This document shows, piece by piece, positions 8,338 to 17,157 of a stretch of 64,000 nt of DNA (its first letter is position 1; each line of letters starts with the position of its first letter). The notes under the pieces are model-generated. The model had not been told where the DNA came from. It saw nothing but the letters and a program-made list of their open reading frames with translations, and did not search any database. A program made the translations under genes and the position numbers. Source of the stretch: Bacteroides helcogenes P 36-108 (GTDB lineage Bacteria; Bacteroidota; Bacteroidia; Bacteroidales; Bacteroidaceae); contig NC_014933.1 of assembly GCF_000186225.1 (NCBI RefSeq), positions 992,001 to 1,056,000 of the forward strand, written 5' to 3'.

Positions 8338-9228
8338 ATGGGAGATTTAAGTACATTAGAGGTGATCATCATTGCGATAGTTGAAGGATTGACAGAGTTC
8401 TTGCCGGTTTCTTCTACCGGACACATGATTATCACTCAAAACCTTCTGGGAGTGGAGAGTACGGAATTCGTGAAGGCTTTTACGGTAATCATCCAGTTTG
8501 GAGCTATCCTTTCGGTGGTCTGGTTGTATTGGAAACGCTTTTTCCACCTGAATCCTATCAAAGTATTCGATGCTGAGGCAACTGTCGGAAAGACGTTTTT
8601 TGCAAAGTTAGGTATCTGGCTGAAACGTTTTCTGCAAAAGTTCGACTTCTACTGGAAACTGTTGGTGGCTTTTGTTCCGGCAGCCGTGTTGGGCCTTTTG
8701 TTCAACGATAAGATAGACGAGTTGCTGGAAAGCGTAGCCGTGGTAGCTGTAATGTTGGTGATAGGCGGTGTGTTCATGCTGTTTTGCGACAAGATATTCA
8801 ATAAAGGCAGTGATGATACAGTATTGACGGAGAAGCGGGCTTTCAACATAGGTCTCTTTCAGTGCATCGCTATGATACCGGGTGTATCGCGCTCCATGGC
8901 CACTATTGTGGGTGGCATGGCTCAGAAGCTCACCCGCAGGCAGGCGGCTGAATTTTCTTTCTTCCTTGCCGTGCCCACGATGTTTGCCGCTACGGCTTTT
9001 AAGGTGTTGAAACTCTTTACGGACGGTGGTATGGAGATTATCGTGAACAATATGCCTGCATTAATCATTGGTAATATAGTGGCATTTATAGTGGCTCTGC
9101 TTGCCATTAAGTTCTTTATCGGTTTTGTTACCAAATATGGCTTTAAGGCATTCGGTTGGTATCGTATTATCGTCGGCGGATTAATTCTGATTCTGCTGCT
9201 GACAGGTCACACGTTGGAAATAATGTGA
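8338..9228 (+). CDS. uppP: Undecaprenyl-diphosphate phosphatase (BacA/UppP)
   Basis: 296 aa, polytopic membrane protein. It removes a phosphate from undecaprenyl-PP to regenerate the lipid carrier for peptidoglycan and other glycans. Both signature motifs are present: [15 protein letters not shown] (residues 16-30, with the catalytic Glu) and IPGVSRS (179-185). The first ATG at 8338 follows the DUF3098 stop by 2 bp. Its TGA overlaps the truB ATG by one base (TGATG), so translation is coupled. Confidence 0.97.
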   Translation: MGDLSTLEVIIIAIVEGLTEFLPVSSTGHMIITQNLLGVESTEFVKAFTVIIQFGAILSVVWLYWKRFFHLNPIKVFDAEATVGKTFFAKLGIWLKRFLQKFDFYWKLLVAFVPAAVLGLLFNDKIDELLESVAVVAVMLVIGGVFMLFCDKIFNKGSDDTVLTEKRAFNIGLFQCIAMIPGVSRSMATIVGGMAQKLTRRQAAEFSFFLAVPTMFAATAFKVLKLFTDGGMEIIVNNMPALIIGNIVAFIVALLAIKFFIGFVTKYGFKAFGWYRIIVGGLILILLLTGHTLEIM

Positions 9229-9935
9229 TGAAGAATTTCAAACAAGGAGAAGTGCTATACTTCAATAAACCGCTGGGCTGGACATCGTTTAAAGTGGTGG
9301 GACACGCACGTTATCACATCTGCCGGCGGATGGGAGTGAAGAAACTGAAAGTGGGTCATGCGGGTACGCTCGATCCTCTTGCCACGGGAGTGATGATTGT
9401 ATGTACCGGCAGGGCCACCAAGCGCATTGAGGAGTTTCAATATCATACCAAGGAATATGTCGCCACAATTCGGTTGGGCGCCACCACTCCTTCTTATGAT
9501 TTGGAGCATGAAGTAGATGCTACCTATCCCACGGAACATATCACCCGCGAGATGGTGGAAGAAGCTCTGAAGAAATTTATCGGTGAGATACAACAGATTC
9601 CTCCGGCTTTTTCAGCATGTATGGTGAATGGTAAGCGTGCCTACGATCTTGCCCGTAAAGGAGAAGAGGTGGAGCTGAAAGCCAAGTTGCTGGTTATTGA
9701 CGAAATAGAACTGTTGGAGTGCAGCCTGCCGGACATTAAGATCCGTGTGGTTTGCAGCAAAGGCACTTATATCCGTGCTTTGGCGCGTGATATTGGCGAA
9801 GCTTTGAACAGTGGAGCTCATCTCACAGCTCTGGAACGTACCCGTGTCGGCAATGTCCGTATAGAAGATTGCCTTGATCCTCTCCTTTTCAAGGAGTGGA
9901 TAGATGCGCAAGAGATAGAAACAGAAGAAGATTGA
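9228..9935 (+). CDS. truB: tRNA pseudouridine(55) synthase TruB
   Basis: 235 aa. It isomerises U55 in the T-loop of tRNAs. The catalytic motif GHAGTLDPLATG (residues 44-55) holds Asp49. Further family segments are YFNKPLGWTSF near the start and SKGTYIRALARDIG near the C-terminus. I take the ATG at 9228, which overlaps the uppP stop by one base. The frame is open upstream to 9156, but that would lie inside uppP. It is short for TruB because it lacks a PUA tail, as is usual in Bacteroidetes. Confidence 0.96.
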   Translation: MKNFKQGEVLYFNKPLGWTSFKVVGHARYHICRRMGVKKLKVGHAGTLDPLATGVMIVCTGRATKRIEEFQYHTKEYVATIRLGATTPSYDLEHEVDATYPTEHITREMVEEALKKFIGEIQQIPPAFSACMVNGKRAYDLARKGEEVELKAKLLVIDEIELLECSLPDIKIRVVCSKGTYIRALARDIGEALNSGAHLTALERTRVGNVRIEDCLDPLLFKEWIDAQEIETEED

Positions 9936-9980
9936 TTATTAACACGTGGCCTTGTGTGGTATCTGCATCAGTATATTGGC

Positions 9981-10002
9981 GCACAGGCACATTAGCACAT
10001 TA
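9981..10002 (+). repeat. Short GCACATTA direct repeats before queA
   Basis: GCACAGGCACATTAGCACAT plus TA: one degenerate and two good copies of GCACATTA in the 72-bp truB-queA gap, ending 5 bp before the queA ATG. Repeats of this type seem frequent in Bacteroides intergenic DNA. No function is evident. Confidence 0.5.
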
Positions 10003-10007
10003 AAATT

Positions 10008-11066
10008 ATGAAACTGTCGCAATTTAAATTCAAGCTTCCCGAAGAGAAGATAGCTTTGCATCCTACGAAGTACAGAGACGAGTCGCGCCTGATGGTGCTT
10101 CACAGAAAGACAGGCGAAATCGAACACCGTATGTTCAAGGACATACTGGATTATTTCGATGATAAGGATGTGTTTATCTTTAATGACACCAAGGTATTCC
10201 CGGCCCGGCTTTATGGAAACAAGGAGAAGACCGGTGCTCGTATCGAGGTATTCTTGTTGCGTGAGTTGAATGAAGAACTTCGTTTGTGGGACGTATTGGT
10301 GGATCCTGCCCGTAAAATCCGTATCGGCAACAAGCTCTATTTTGGTGATGATGACTCTATGGTGGCTGAGGTAATAGATAATACCACATCGCGTGGACGT
10401 ACGCTCCGTTTCCTTTATGACGGGCCGCATGACGAATTTAAGAAAGCGCTTTATGCACTGGGTGAGACACCGTTGCCTCATGGCATTATCAACCGTCCTG
10501 TAGAGGCGGAAGATGCTGAACGGTTCCAGTCCATCTTTGCCCGCAACGAAGGAGCCGTTACGGCTCCCACTGCCAGTCTTCACTTCAGCCGTGAGTTGAT
10601 GAAGCGTATGGAAATCAAAGGTATAGATTTTGCATACGTCACTTTGCATGCCGGATTGGGTAACTTCCGTGACATCGATGTGGAAGATCTTACCAAACAT
10701 AAGACGGACTCTGAGCAGATGACTGTATCTGCAGAAGCCGTAAAGGTTGTGAACCGTGCGAAAGATTTCAATCGTCAGGTTTGTGCCGTAGGTACTACCG
10801 TGATACGTGCCATTGAGAGCACAGTCAGTACGGACGGTCACTTGAAGGAATATGTGGGCTGGACAAATAAATTTATTTTCCCTCCATACGATTTCACGGT
10901 AGCCAATGCCATGGTGTCCAATTTCCACATGCCACTTTCCACCTTGCTGATGATTGTTGCTGCTTTTGGCGGTTATGATCAGGTGATGAATGCCTATGAT
11001 ATAGCATTGAAAGAAGAGTACCGCTTTGGTACGTATGGAGATGCCATGCTGATTACAGACAGATAA
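10008..11066 (+). CDS. queA: S-adenosylmethionine:tRNA ribosyltransferase-isomerase
   Basis: 352 aa, the full length of the family. It transfers and isomerises the ribosyl part of SAM onto 7-aminomethyl-7-deazaguanine in tRNA to make epoxyqueuosine. The family pattern is clear: [17 protein letters not shown] at the N-terminus, [12 protein letters not shown] (about 59-70), [13 protein letters not shown] (about 183-195) and [13 protein letters not shown] (about 210-222). It uses SAM, and metK lies 2 kb downstream. folK begins at the very next base after the queA stop. Confidence 0.97.
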   Translation: MKLSQFKFKLPEEKIALHPTKYRDESRLMVLHRKTGEIEHRMFKDILDYFDDKDVFIFNDTKVFPARLYGNKEKTGARIEVFLLRELNEELRLWDVLVDPARKIRIGNKLYFGDDDSMVAEVIDNTTSRGRTLRFLYDGPHDEFKKALYALGETPLPHGIINRPVEAEDAERFQSIFARNEGAVTAPTASLHFSRELMKRMEIKGIDFAYVTLHAGLGNFRDIDVEDLTKHKTDSEQMTVSAEAVKVVNRAKDFNRQVCAVGTTVIRAIESTVSTDGHLKEYVGWTNKFIFPPYDFTVANAMVSNFHMPLSTLLMIVAAFGGYDQVMNAYDIALKEEYRFGTYGDAMLITDR

Positions 11067-11546
11067 ATGAACATTTATTTCAGTCTTGGTACTAACCTCG
11101 GTGATAAGGATCGGAATCTGCGTATTGCCGTTCAGGAAATAGAAAAGCGGATAGGGAAAATTGTTTCCCTTTCCGCTTTTTATGCTACGGCTCCGTGGGG
11201 ATTTACTTCAGAGAATACCTTTCTTAATGCAGCCCTTAGCGTGGAGACGGCGCATCTTCCTTTGGAGGTGCTGAAAATCACACAAGAGATAGAGCGTGAG
11301 ATGGGGAGGCTCCATAAATCCGTGGATGGAGTATATGGTGACAGGGTGATAGACATTGACTTCTTGCTTTGTTTTGCCGATGACGGCACACCTGTATCAT
11401 TAAACACCTCTGAACTGAAACTTCCCCATCCGTTGATGCAGGAGCGACTTTTTGTTATGGAGCCTTTGGCGGAGATTGCACCGGATATTATACATCCGAT
11501 ATTTAAAGAGACGATGCGTGAGTTGCTGAAAAAGGTTTTATCTTGA
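11067..11546 (+). CDS. folK: 2-amino-4-hydroxy-6-hydroxymethyldihydropteridine diphosphokinase
   Basis: 159 aa. It pyrophosphorylates 6-hydroxymethyl-dihydropterin with ATP in folate synthesis. Family motifs are SLGTNLGDKDRNL at the N-terminus, FYATAPWGF, FLNAALSVET, and the metal/ATP site GDRVIDIDFLLCF. It starts at the base after the queA stop, so the two are co-transcribed. Its last 44 bp overlap the 3' end of the convergent hydrolase gene. Confidence 0.96.
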   Translation: MNIYFSLGTNLGDKDRNLRIAVQEIEKRIGKIVSLSAFYATAPWGFTSENTFLNAALSVETAHLPLEVLKITQEIEREMGRLHKSVDGVYGDRVIDIDFLLCFADDGTPVSLNTSELKLPHPLMQERLFVMEPLAEIAPDIIHPIFKETMRELLKKVLS

Positions 11547-12561
11547 ACGTCACTAACAGCCCTTTGTGATCGGTAGGCCAGACACCCGCCGGCAACACGA
11601 ATTTGTCTTTGGTCTTCTCCGTTACACGTTGACTTTTGACAATGCTGCCTTGAGGACCGAAGATTGCGGCATCTTTCAGCCGGATGGCGGGATGTGGATA
11701 GAAGAATATGTAGTCTATGCGGTCGCGCTCGTCAGACTTTGGAGCCCAGGTCAGATTCTCTACCTTGGCAAGCGGATTGTCTGCGGGGAAGGTAAAGCCG
11801 GGATAAGCCGACACGTCAGGGTGCAATTCGCGGTAGGTGTCTATGAAGCCGTTGTTGTCCAGCAGCAGAGACACGGTCCAGGGAACAATCAGCCCGTTAT
11901 GGTCGTAGAGATCTTTCGTTTCGCGCGTCCAGTCCAGATGGGAAGGTTCGTTGAAGTCTCCTCCCAGAATGACGACAGTGCCCTCTTCAATATCCTTGCG
12001 GGCGGCATCTATGAATTTGCGGATGGCATCGTCGCGTAGTGAGGCGTCGTTTACTTCAAGCACTTCGCGCACGGTTTGCGGAACAGGAATTTCTTTCCAG
12101 GTAGAGCCGTCGTAACCCCGTACATTATAGTAGGCATCGTTCAGATAGTCCAGATGCGCGGTATAGACAGCTATTTTATGGCCGTTGATATGGCTTGTCA
12201 TCTTGTAAATGCTTCCGTGGTCATCTTTTTCGGGAAAAACCGTTAGGGAGTCGGTGATGGGATGGCGGCTCAGCAGCCCGGTGTCGTAGCTGTAAAAGGA
12301 ATAATAGTTTTCTCCTTTTGACTTCAATGACTGCACGATGCGGTCGCAGAAACGGGTATTTCTGTAATTCCTTACTTCGCTGAAAGTCACGAAATCCGGC
12401 TTCAGGCGTACGATCTCATTTACAATGGCATCATATCCTCCGGGCACTTTTGTCCCTTCTTGCCAGATGTTCCATTGCAGTACGGTGAATTCATTCTTTT
12501 CCTGGCTTCGGCCCAGGGTGGATGCTAACAGAAGCAGGCATAGTAAGATCAGTTTTTTCAT
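11503..12561 (-). CDS. Secreted endonuclease/exonuclease/phosphatase (EEP) family hydrolase
   Basis: 352 aa with a signal peptide (MKKLILLCLLLLASTLGRSQ). The EEP/DNase I-like fold is shown by VLQWNIW (Asn31), FVTFSEVRN (metal-binding Glu62), YTAHLDYL, GGDFNEPSHLDW (catalytic Asp and Asn), and PTDHKGLLVTF (the C-terminal DH pair). Members cleave phosphodiesters in nucleic acids, sphingomyelin or phosphoinositides; the substrate cannot be decided here. Secretion points to nutrient scavenging or envelope lipids. The gene overlaps folK tail to tail by 44 bp. Confidence 0.88.
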   Translation of the reverse strand: MKKLILLCLLLLASTLGRSQEKNEFTVLQWNIWQEGTKVPGGYDAIVNEIVRLKPDFVTFSEVRNYRNTRFCDRIVQSLKSKGENYYSFYSYDTGLLSRHPITDSLTVFPEKDDHGSIYKMTSHINGHKIAVYTAHLDYLNDAYYNVRGYDGSTWKEIPVPQTVREVLEVNDASLRDDAIRKFIDAARKDIEEGTVVILGGDFNEPSHLDWTRETKDLYDHNGLIVPWTVSLLLDNNGFIDTYRELHPDVSAYPGFTFPADNPLAKVENLTWAPKSDERDRIDYIFFYPHPAIRLKDAAIFGPQGSIVKSQRVTEKTKDKFVLPAGVWPTDHKGLLVTFKIKPFSATHASSL

Positions 12562-12685
12562 GACGATGTGTAGAATTAAGATAAGAAATGTGTATGCAGA
12601 CCATTCAGATTCAATATTATCAATCCCTCTGCGGCGAATTGTCGCGACGACTCGGAAATTCAGGACACTGGAGTTCCGCTGAGGC

Positions 12686-12883
12686 TTATTTCTTTTTTCC
12701 CGGTGCGACCAGCAGCCCGAAGAGAAAACTGCCGATTATTCCGGCGGTTATTTTCCGGATGCTGAAAGTGTCATTCAAGCCCAGAAGAAAGTCAAGCAGC
12801 ATGCCGAAAAGCAAGAATGAGACGGAGTAGGCAGCTATTTGCTTCCAGTCTCTCTGATGAAAATAGGCGGCGAGGCGGTTCAT
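12686..12883 (-). CDS. Small two-helix membrane protein, unknown
   Basis: 65 aa, MNRLAAYFHQRDWKQIAAYS, with two hydrophobic stretches (about residues 17-35 and 44-60) and a basic C-terminus (APGKKK). It sits 124 bp before the EEP hydrolase gene on the same strand. I do not recognise the family, but the length, the clean hydrophobic pattern and position suggest it is real. Confidence 0.6.
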   Translation of the reverse strand: MNRLAAYFHQRDWKQIAAYSVSFLLFGMLLDFLLGLNDTFSIRKITAGIIGSFLFGLLVAPGKKK

Positions 12884-12942
12884 GTTTAGCTATATAATGT
12901 TAATACTATTTGCAAATATAATCATATATTGGAAAAACGGCT

Positions 12943-12950
12943 AACTTTGC
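12943..12950 (+). promoter_or_regulatory. Bacteroides -7 element for the metK transcript
   Basis: TAACTTTG followed by C. It places the RNA start at about 12957, immediately before the structured metK leader. No TTTG is found at the right -33 spacing. Confidence 0.6.
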
Positions 12951-12960
12951 GCCCGAAAAC

Positions 12961-13098
12961 AACAGGTGGAGAGATTTGAGTAGCTTGCAACCACGGAAAA
13001 AAATGCTAAAACACATGCAGCCGGGCGACGGTTGCCGATGCGCAAAGCGATACGGAACGCTTTCTTCCTTCCTTGCAAATCCCTACTCATTCCCTTTT
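12961..13098 (+). ncRNA. Structured metK leader, candidate SAM-I-type riboswitch
   Basis: The leader begins just after the -7 element and ends 49 nt before the metK ATG. It holds TTGCAACCACGG (12985-12996) followed by an A-run and ATGCTAAAACA (13003-13013). This echoes the GCAACC ... GTGCTAA core of SAM-I aptamers. TGAGTAG (12977-12983) can pair with CTACTCA (13083-13089). Alternatively GATTTG (12973-12978) can pair with CAAATC (13076-13081). The two pairings share bases, so they exclude each other. SAM control of metK is well known in other bacteria; assignment here rests on partial motif likeness and gene context. Confidence 0.6.
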
Positions 13099-13110
13099 CC
13101 GCATAGATTT

Positions 13111-13140
13111 TCATAATTTATAATTCATAATTCATAATTT
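13111..13140 (+). repeat. AT-rich TCATAATT tandem repeat before metK
   Basis: Four degenerate copies of TCATAATTTA/TCATAATTCA lie just ahead of the metK ATG (13148). Similar AT-rich strings precede other genes here (for example 8060-8090). They may serve as an unstructured translation-initiation region, but this is a guess. Confidence 0.5.
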
Positions 13141-13147
13141 CAAAGTT

Positions 13148-14440
13148 ATGGGATATTTATTCACATCCGAATCGGTGTCTGAAGGACACCCCGACAAAGT
13201 GGCCGATCAAATATCGGACGCTGTGCTTGACAAACTGTTGGCTTACGACCCCAGTTCGAAAGTAGCTTGCGAAACTCTGGTTACCACCGGACAGGTGGTG
13301 CTGGCTGGAGAAGTGAAAACCAAAGCGTACGTTGACCTCCAACTTATTGCGCGCGAAGTAATCAAGAAGATCGGCTATACCAAAGGCGAGTATATGTTCG
13401 AGAGCAATTCGTGTGGCGTGTTGAGTGCCATTCACGAACAAAGCCCCGACATCAACCGTGGTGTAGAGCGACAAGATCCTATGGAACAAGGCGCCGGCGA
13501 CCAGGGAATGATGTTTGGTTACGCCACCAATGAGACGGAAAACTATATGCCTCTTTCATTGGACTTGGCACACCGCATTCTGCAAGTTCTGGCCGACATC
13601 CGCCGCGAGGGTGAGGTGATGACATACCTCCGTCCTGATGCCAAGAGCCAGGTGACTATTGAATATGACGATAACGGCACGCCCGTACGTATTGATACCA
13701 TAGTTGTTTCCACTCAGCACGATGACTTTATCCGGCCTGCCGATGACAGTGAGGCTGCCCAACTGAAGGCCGATGAAGAGATGCTTGCCAAGATTCGCAA
13801 AGATGTAATTGAGATTCTGATGCCTCGTGTCATTGCCTCCATTCATGCGGAGAAGGTATTGGCTTTGTTCAACAGCGATATCAAATATCACGTGAACCCC
13901 ACGGGAAAGTTCGTGATTGGCGGTCCTCACGGAGATACCGGGCTGACCGGCCGCAAGATTATAGTAGATACCTACGGCGGAAAGGGTGCTCATGGCGGTG
14001 GTGCTTTCTCCGGCAAAGACCCCTCGAAGGTGGATCGCAGCGCTGCTTACGCTGCCCGCCACATTGCCAAGAATCTGGTGGCTGCCGGCGTGGCAGACGA
14101 GATGCTGGTGCAGGTAAGTTATGCCATCGGCGTGGCACGCCCCATCAATATCTTTGTCGATACTTACGGCCGCAGCCATGTGAAGATGAGTGACGGTGAG
14201 ATTGCGAAGAAGATTGACGCGCTGTTCGATCTCCGCCCGAAGGCTATCGAAGACCGCTTGAAATTGCGTAATCCCATTTATCAGGATACTGCCGCTTATG
14301 GCCACATGGGACGTGAGCCGCAGATTGTCACCAAACATTTCCATTCGCGTTACGAAGGCGATAAGGATATTGAAGTAGAGCTTTTCACTTGGGAGAAGCT
14401 GGACTATGTGGACAAGGTGAAAGCTGCGTTCGGCCTGTAA
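13148..14440 (+). CDS. metK: S-adenosylmethionine synthetase
   Basis: 430 aa. It makes SAM from methionine and ATP. N-terminal [15 protein letters not shown] holds the ATP-site His14, Asp16 and Lys17. [20 protein letters not shown] and [19 protein letters not shown] are the classical triphosphate-binding signatures. The long leader upstream suggests RNA-level control. A clear terminator follows. The gene is monocistronic, and GC content is a little above its surroundings, as expected for a highly expressed gene. Confidence 0.98.
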   Translation: MGYLFTSESVSEGHPDKVADQISDAVLDKLLAYDPSSKVACETLVTTGQVVLAGEVKTKAYVDLQLIAREVIKKIGYTKGEYMFESNSCGVLSAIHEQSPDINRGVERQDPMEQGAGDQGMMFGYATNETENYMPLSLDLAHRILQVLADIRREGEVMTYLRPDAKSQVTIEYDDNGTPVRIDTIVVSTQHDDFIRPADDSEAAQLKADEEMLAKIRKDVIEILMPRVIASIHAEKVLALFNSDIKYHVNPTGKFVIGGPHGDTGLTGRKIIVDTYGGKGAHGGGAFSGKDPSKVDRSAAYAARHIAKNLVAAGVADEMLVQVSYAIGVARPINIFVDTYGRSHVKMSDGEIAKKIDALFDLRPKAIEDRLKLRNPIYQDTAAYGHMGREPQIVTKHFHSRYEGDKDIEVELFTWEKLDYVDKVKAAFGL

Positions 14441-14510
14441 AAGTCCGGATGCAATGAATCCGTATCTTACAAGGCAATCAGCATAGCTTTACGGCTATTT
14501 ATTGTAGAAG

Positions 14511-14560
14511 GCTGCTCTTCCGCCCGGACTTTTCCGGTGTCGTGAAGGGCAGCTTTTTTT
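14511..14560 (+). terminator. Intrinsic terminator of metK
   Basis: GCTGCTCTTC (14511-14520) pairs with GAAGGGCAGC (14544-14553), with one G-T wobble. An inner CCGG/CCGG pair lies between, and seven T follow. It starts 70 nt after the metK stop. Confidence 0.85.
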
Positions 14561-14705
14561 GTTCGGCTGCTCTAATTGATAAACAGTGGCAGGCTATAAG
14601 AATGTAGTAGCGGCTAAACTGTTGCATCGCTTGATTTATACTTTTTCCTCGCAAGGATTAAGGAGGACAATGCCTGGCATTAATTCTTTCCACCGTGGTG
14701 TACCT

Positions 14706-14773
14706 TTCTTTCCGTCATGGTGTTCTTTCCTTTCCACCACGGTGGAAAGGAAAGAACACCATGATGGAAAGAA
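14706..14773. repeat. 68-nt palindrome built from CTTTCC units
   Basis: 33-nt arms 14706-14738 and 14741-14773 are inverted copies with one mismatch (14714/14765, a possible G-T pair) and only 2 nt at the centre. Upstream, 14679-14693 (ATTAATTCTTTCC) can instead pair with 14766-14778, and a further small palindrome CCACCGTGG lies at 14690-14698. So at least two alternative folds exist. The block lies in the 499-bp gap between metK and the LruC gene, with no ORF in it. Confidence 0.85.
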
Positions 14774-14871
14774 TTAATCTTGCTATGTAAAACCGTTAGT
14801 CTTAGGCAGGAAAAACAATAAAGATGCCTAAGCGCTGCCTTAGTCGGTAAACATGGCAGTGCTTAAGCAGC

Positions 14872-14894
14872 CGAGCCGGATTATATCCGGCTCG
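14872..14894 (-). terminator. Hairpin at the 3' end of the LruC gene
   Basis: CGAGCCGGAT (14872-14881) and ATCCGGCTCG (14885-14894) form a perfect 10-bp stem with a 3-nt loop, 46 nt beyond the LruC stop. A second imperfect stem (GCCTAAGCGCTGCC with GGCAGTGCTTAAGC) lies just beyond. No strong T-run, so termination is only likely. Confidence 0.6.
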
Positions 14895-14939
14895 AAGAAT
14901 TATTAATGAAGTTGTGTATGTGGATTGCTGAAGGGGCGG

Positions 14940-16922
14940 TTACTTTTTGTACCAATCGGTGTTATTGGTTCCATTGCTCTTTACCCAGTCGTTGTATCCG
15001 TCATATAGAACGTCAATGTGGGTCGTTTCGTTCCGGGTGTCCAGTAACTTGGCCAGATCCGCTTCCGTGGCTCCGGCAAGGAAGATGGCAAACGGATAGT
15101 TGCCTTTGCGCACATAGTAGATGTTTTTGCTTGGTGCGGAGCAGTCGTCACTTATGCTGAAGTAGTCCATGTTGACTTTACTTGTAGGCGCTTCTTGCGG
15201 CAGATGCATCTCCCAGCGTTTTCCGCTTGTTTCGTTGCGATAGATGAATACATTCGCTTTAGAAACGTTGTCGGTGTGTATTGGCGTATTATATGTGAGG
15301 GTGACTCTGTATTCTGTATTGGGATATGCCTTCACGTTATCTGTCAGGAGGAAAATCTTTTCGCTTTCTTCGTATAGGATGGATGTGGTTTCGGTGAATT
15401 CAGTCTCACCTTTCTTGCGCATTTCGTATTTGATATTGGCAGGTGTGCCGCCGTTGAGCAGGCGCACGCCCACTCCGTTGTCATAGGCGGCTCTGTTCTG
15501 GAAGGTCTTGAAAGTGAACACCTCCTTATAGACAAGGTTGAGCTGGTCTATTTCCTTGCCATAGGTGTAGCTCACCATCACGTCGTTCATGTCATAGTCT
15601 CCCTGGCTTGGCCAAAGGTCTTCAAAGGCGTAAATGCCTTGATATTCGCTGGTGGTGGTGTGCGTATTATCTACTTCCGGGATGTCGGTGATTGCTTGTA
15701 CGGGATTGGATTTCATGGTGATTACTACATCGCTGAAGTTTTGGTCGGTGGTGTAATCTTCAAAAGATACCAGGGTGTAGCCGCCTGTTTTAAAAATGGC
15801 GGTACGCGGAGTTTCGTAAGATTTTCCTTGGTCGTTTACACTCAGCCCCGGAGTGGTGGCGGCACGGTATTTTTTGTTTCCCGTGAAAGTGGATGTACGG
15901 TTACTCCATGCGTTGGTGGCAAGTACGAAACCGATTCTTGTTCCTGCGGGGAATACGGTGGTGGCTCCGTCCTTACTGTCTTTGTGGGGGTAGTACATTA
16001 ATTGTACGGCCGTTCCCCTGTCAATTCCGGCTTTTGGGGCGGAAGCTTTGAGGTCGTTGCTCCAGTGTCCGTCTTGTGTATTGGGGAATAACATAATGAC
16101 ATTCACGTCATTCAAAGATTTGGGAGCGTTTCCGTCGGTGTAATAGTAATATCCCAAAGAACAGTTCCAGCAAGTGTTTTGTCCCAGGAAGGTGACGGCG
16201 GCTTCTGCGTCTTCGCTGACAAGCATGTCTTTGGAGCTGCGGAATTTTTCGGGGCAATTCTGGCTTACGTTGATTACCGCACTGTGTATGGAGTAGAGCG
16301 AATTGTCGGTAATAGTCATTTCCGCGCCGGTATATTTATATTGTACCTCTCCGTTCTTTTTACTGTTATAGCCGCCCAACCACGTTTTCCAATTACCATC
16401 ATTGTAGGCACTGGCTCTGCTGCCCCATTGGGGATTCCATCCGTTGTCCATATAGCTGTGAAAGTCTGCGTTGGTGCTGGCTACGGTTCGGGTTGTCACT
16501 GTGGTAGCATCTGTGGCTTTGATGCTGCTGCCGGTCACTTCTGCCTCTATCAGTGTCTGTGCATAGAAGGCGGGTGAATAGATATAGACTTTCTTTAAAT
16601 AAGAAGGAAGCTCTACCGTTCCTGTATAGATGCCTTTGTCATCTGTATAGGCAGAGAAAAGCGGGGTGACGTCGTCCCGTTTAGAGTAGCTGTACTCGCC
16701 TACGGTGACGGGCATCTCGTCATAGAGCTCGAAATACACATTGGTTTGTACGCCGGTGTTGAGGTAGCTCACGTTGAGTGAGGTGGGCTGGGCTACGGTG
16801 GAGAAATCAAAGTCATTGTATTCTTTGGTTTCTTCCTTGGAGCCTTGATAGATTTCCTGTTTCATACATCCGCTTAGCGATGCGAGGGCCAGTAATGCAG
16901 AAAATACAAGTTTGCTTTTCAT
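14940..16922 (-). CDS. LruC domain-containing surface lipoprotein
   Basis: 660 aa. The start at 16922 gives MKSKLVFSALLALASLSGC, a lipobox with Cys19; the longer frame to 16958 would overlap the -7 element. The C-terminal part has YEDLWPSQGDYDMNDVMVSY, which is typical of LruC/DUF4842 proteins of Bacteroidales (EDLWP and a calcium-site-like DYDMND). The middle part has DUF4114-like content (GTRIGFVLATNAWSNR). Such proteins are envelope lipoproteins of unknown function, sometimes tied to fimbriae-like or adhesin systems. It is monocistronic and has its own promoter. Confidence 0.85.
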   Translation of the reverse strand: MKSKLVFSALLALASLSGCMKQEIYQGSKEETKEYNDFDFSTVAQPTSLNVSYLNTGVQTNVYFELYDEMPVTVGEYSYSKRDDVTPLFSAYTDDKGIYTGTVELPSYLKKVYIYSPAFYAQTLIEAEVTGSSIKATDATTVTTRTVASTNADFHSYMDNGWNPQWGSRASAYNDGNWKTWLGGYNSKKNGEVQYKYTGAEMTITDNSLYSIHSAVINVSQNCPEKFRSSKDMLVSEDAEAAVTFLGQNTCWNCSLGYYYYTDGNAPKSLNDVNVIMLFPNTQDGHWSNDLKASAPKAGIDRGTAVQLMYYPHKDSKDGATTVFPAGTRIGFVLATNAWSNRTSTFTGNKKYRAATTPGLSVNDQGKSYETPRTAIFKTGGYTLVSFEDYTTDQNFSDVVITMKSNPVQAITDIPEVDNTHTTTSEYQGIYAFEDLWPSQGDYDMNDVMVSYTYGKEIDQLNLVYKEVFTFKTFQNRAAYDNGVGVRLLNGGTPANIKYEMRKKGETEFTETTSILYEESEKIFLLTDNVKAYPNTEYRVTLTYNTPIHTDNVSKANVFIYRNETSGKRWEMHLPQEAPTSKVNMDYFSISDDCSAPSKNIYYVRKGNYPFAIFLAGATEADLAKLLDTRNETTHIDVLYDGYNDWVKSNGTNNTDWYKK

Positions 16923-16955
16923 CTTATTTATGAAATATAGTTTTGTTTGATGCTG

Positions 16956-16980
16956 CAAAGTTACTGATTACATTTGTAAT
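16956..16980 (-). promoter_or_regulatory. -7 element and adjacent palindrome upstream of the LruC gene
   Basis: On the minus strand TAACTTTG (complement of 16956-16963) matches the Bacteroides -7 consensus, 34 nt before the ATG. Directly behind it lies the perfect palindrome ATTACA-TT-TGTAAT (16967-16980), placed where a repressor would block RNA polymerase. The operator role is inferred. Confidence 0.5.
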
Positions 16981-17097
16981 AAGTATAACATATGGTGAGA
17001 TATTTTATGTGTTATGGGTAAAATAAACAACTTTTCGGTTCTTTGTGCATTGTGCAAATACAAATAATGTCTCGTCCGTATGGTTTTCAAGGAATGT

Positions 17098-17131
17098 TTT
17101 GGAATTGGTTGCGGGAAACTTCGTATCTTTG
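17098..17131 (+). promoter_or_regulatory. Promoter of the LOG-DUF4271-hemD genes
   Basis: TTTG (17098-17101), a 22-bp spacer and TATCTTTG (17124-17131). It gives an RNA start about 20 nt before the ATG at 17158, which rules out the longer frame starting at 17080. Confidence 0.65.
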
Positions 17132-17157
17132 CGGTCGTATTAAAATGTGGTACTTCA

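Noticed and set aside
12597..12684. Coding frames upstream of the small membrane protein
   Set aside because: Short plus-strand frames opposite the EEP promoter region without start signals or likeness to proteins.
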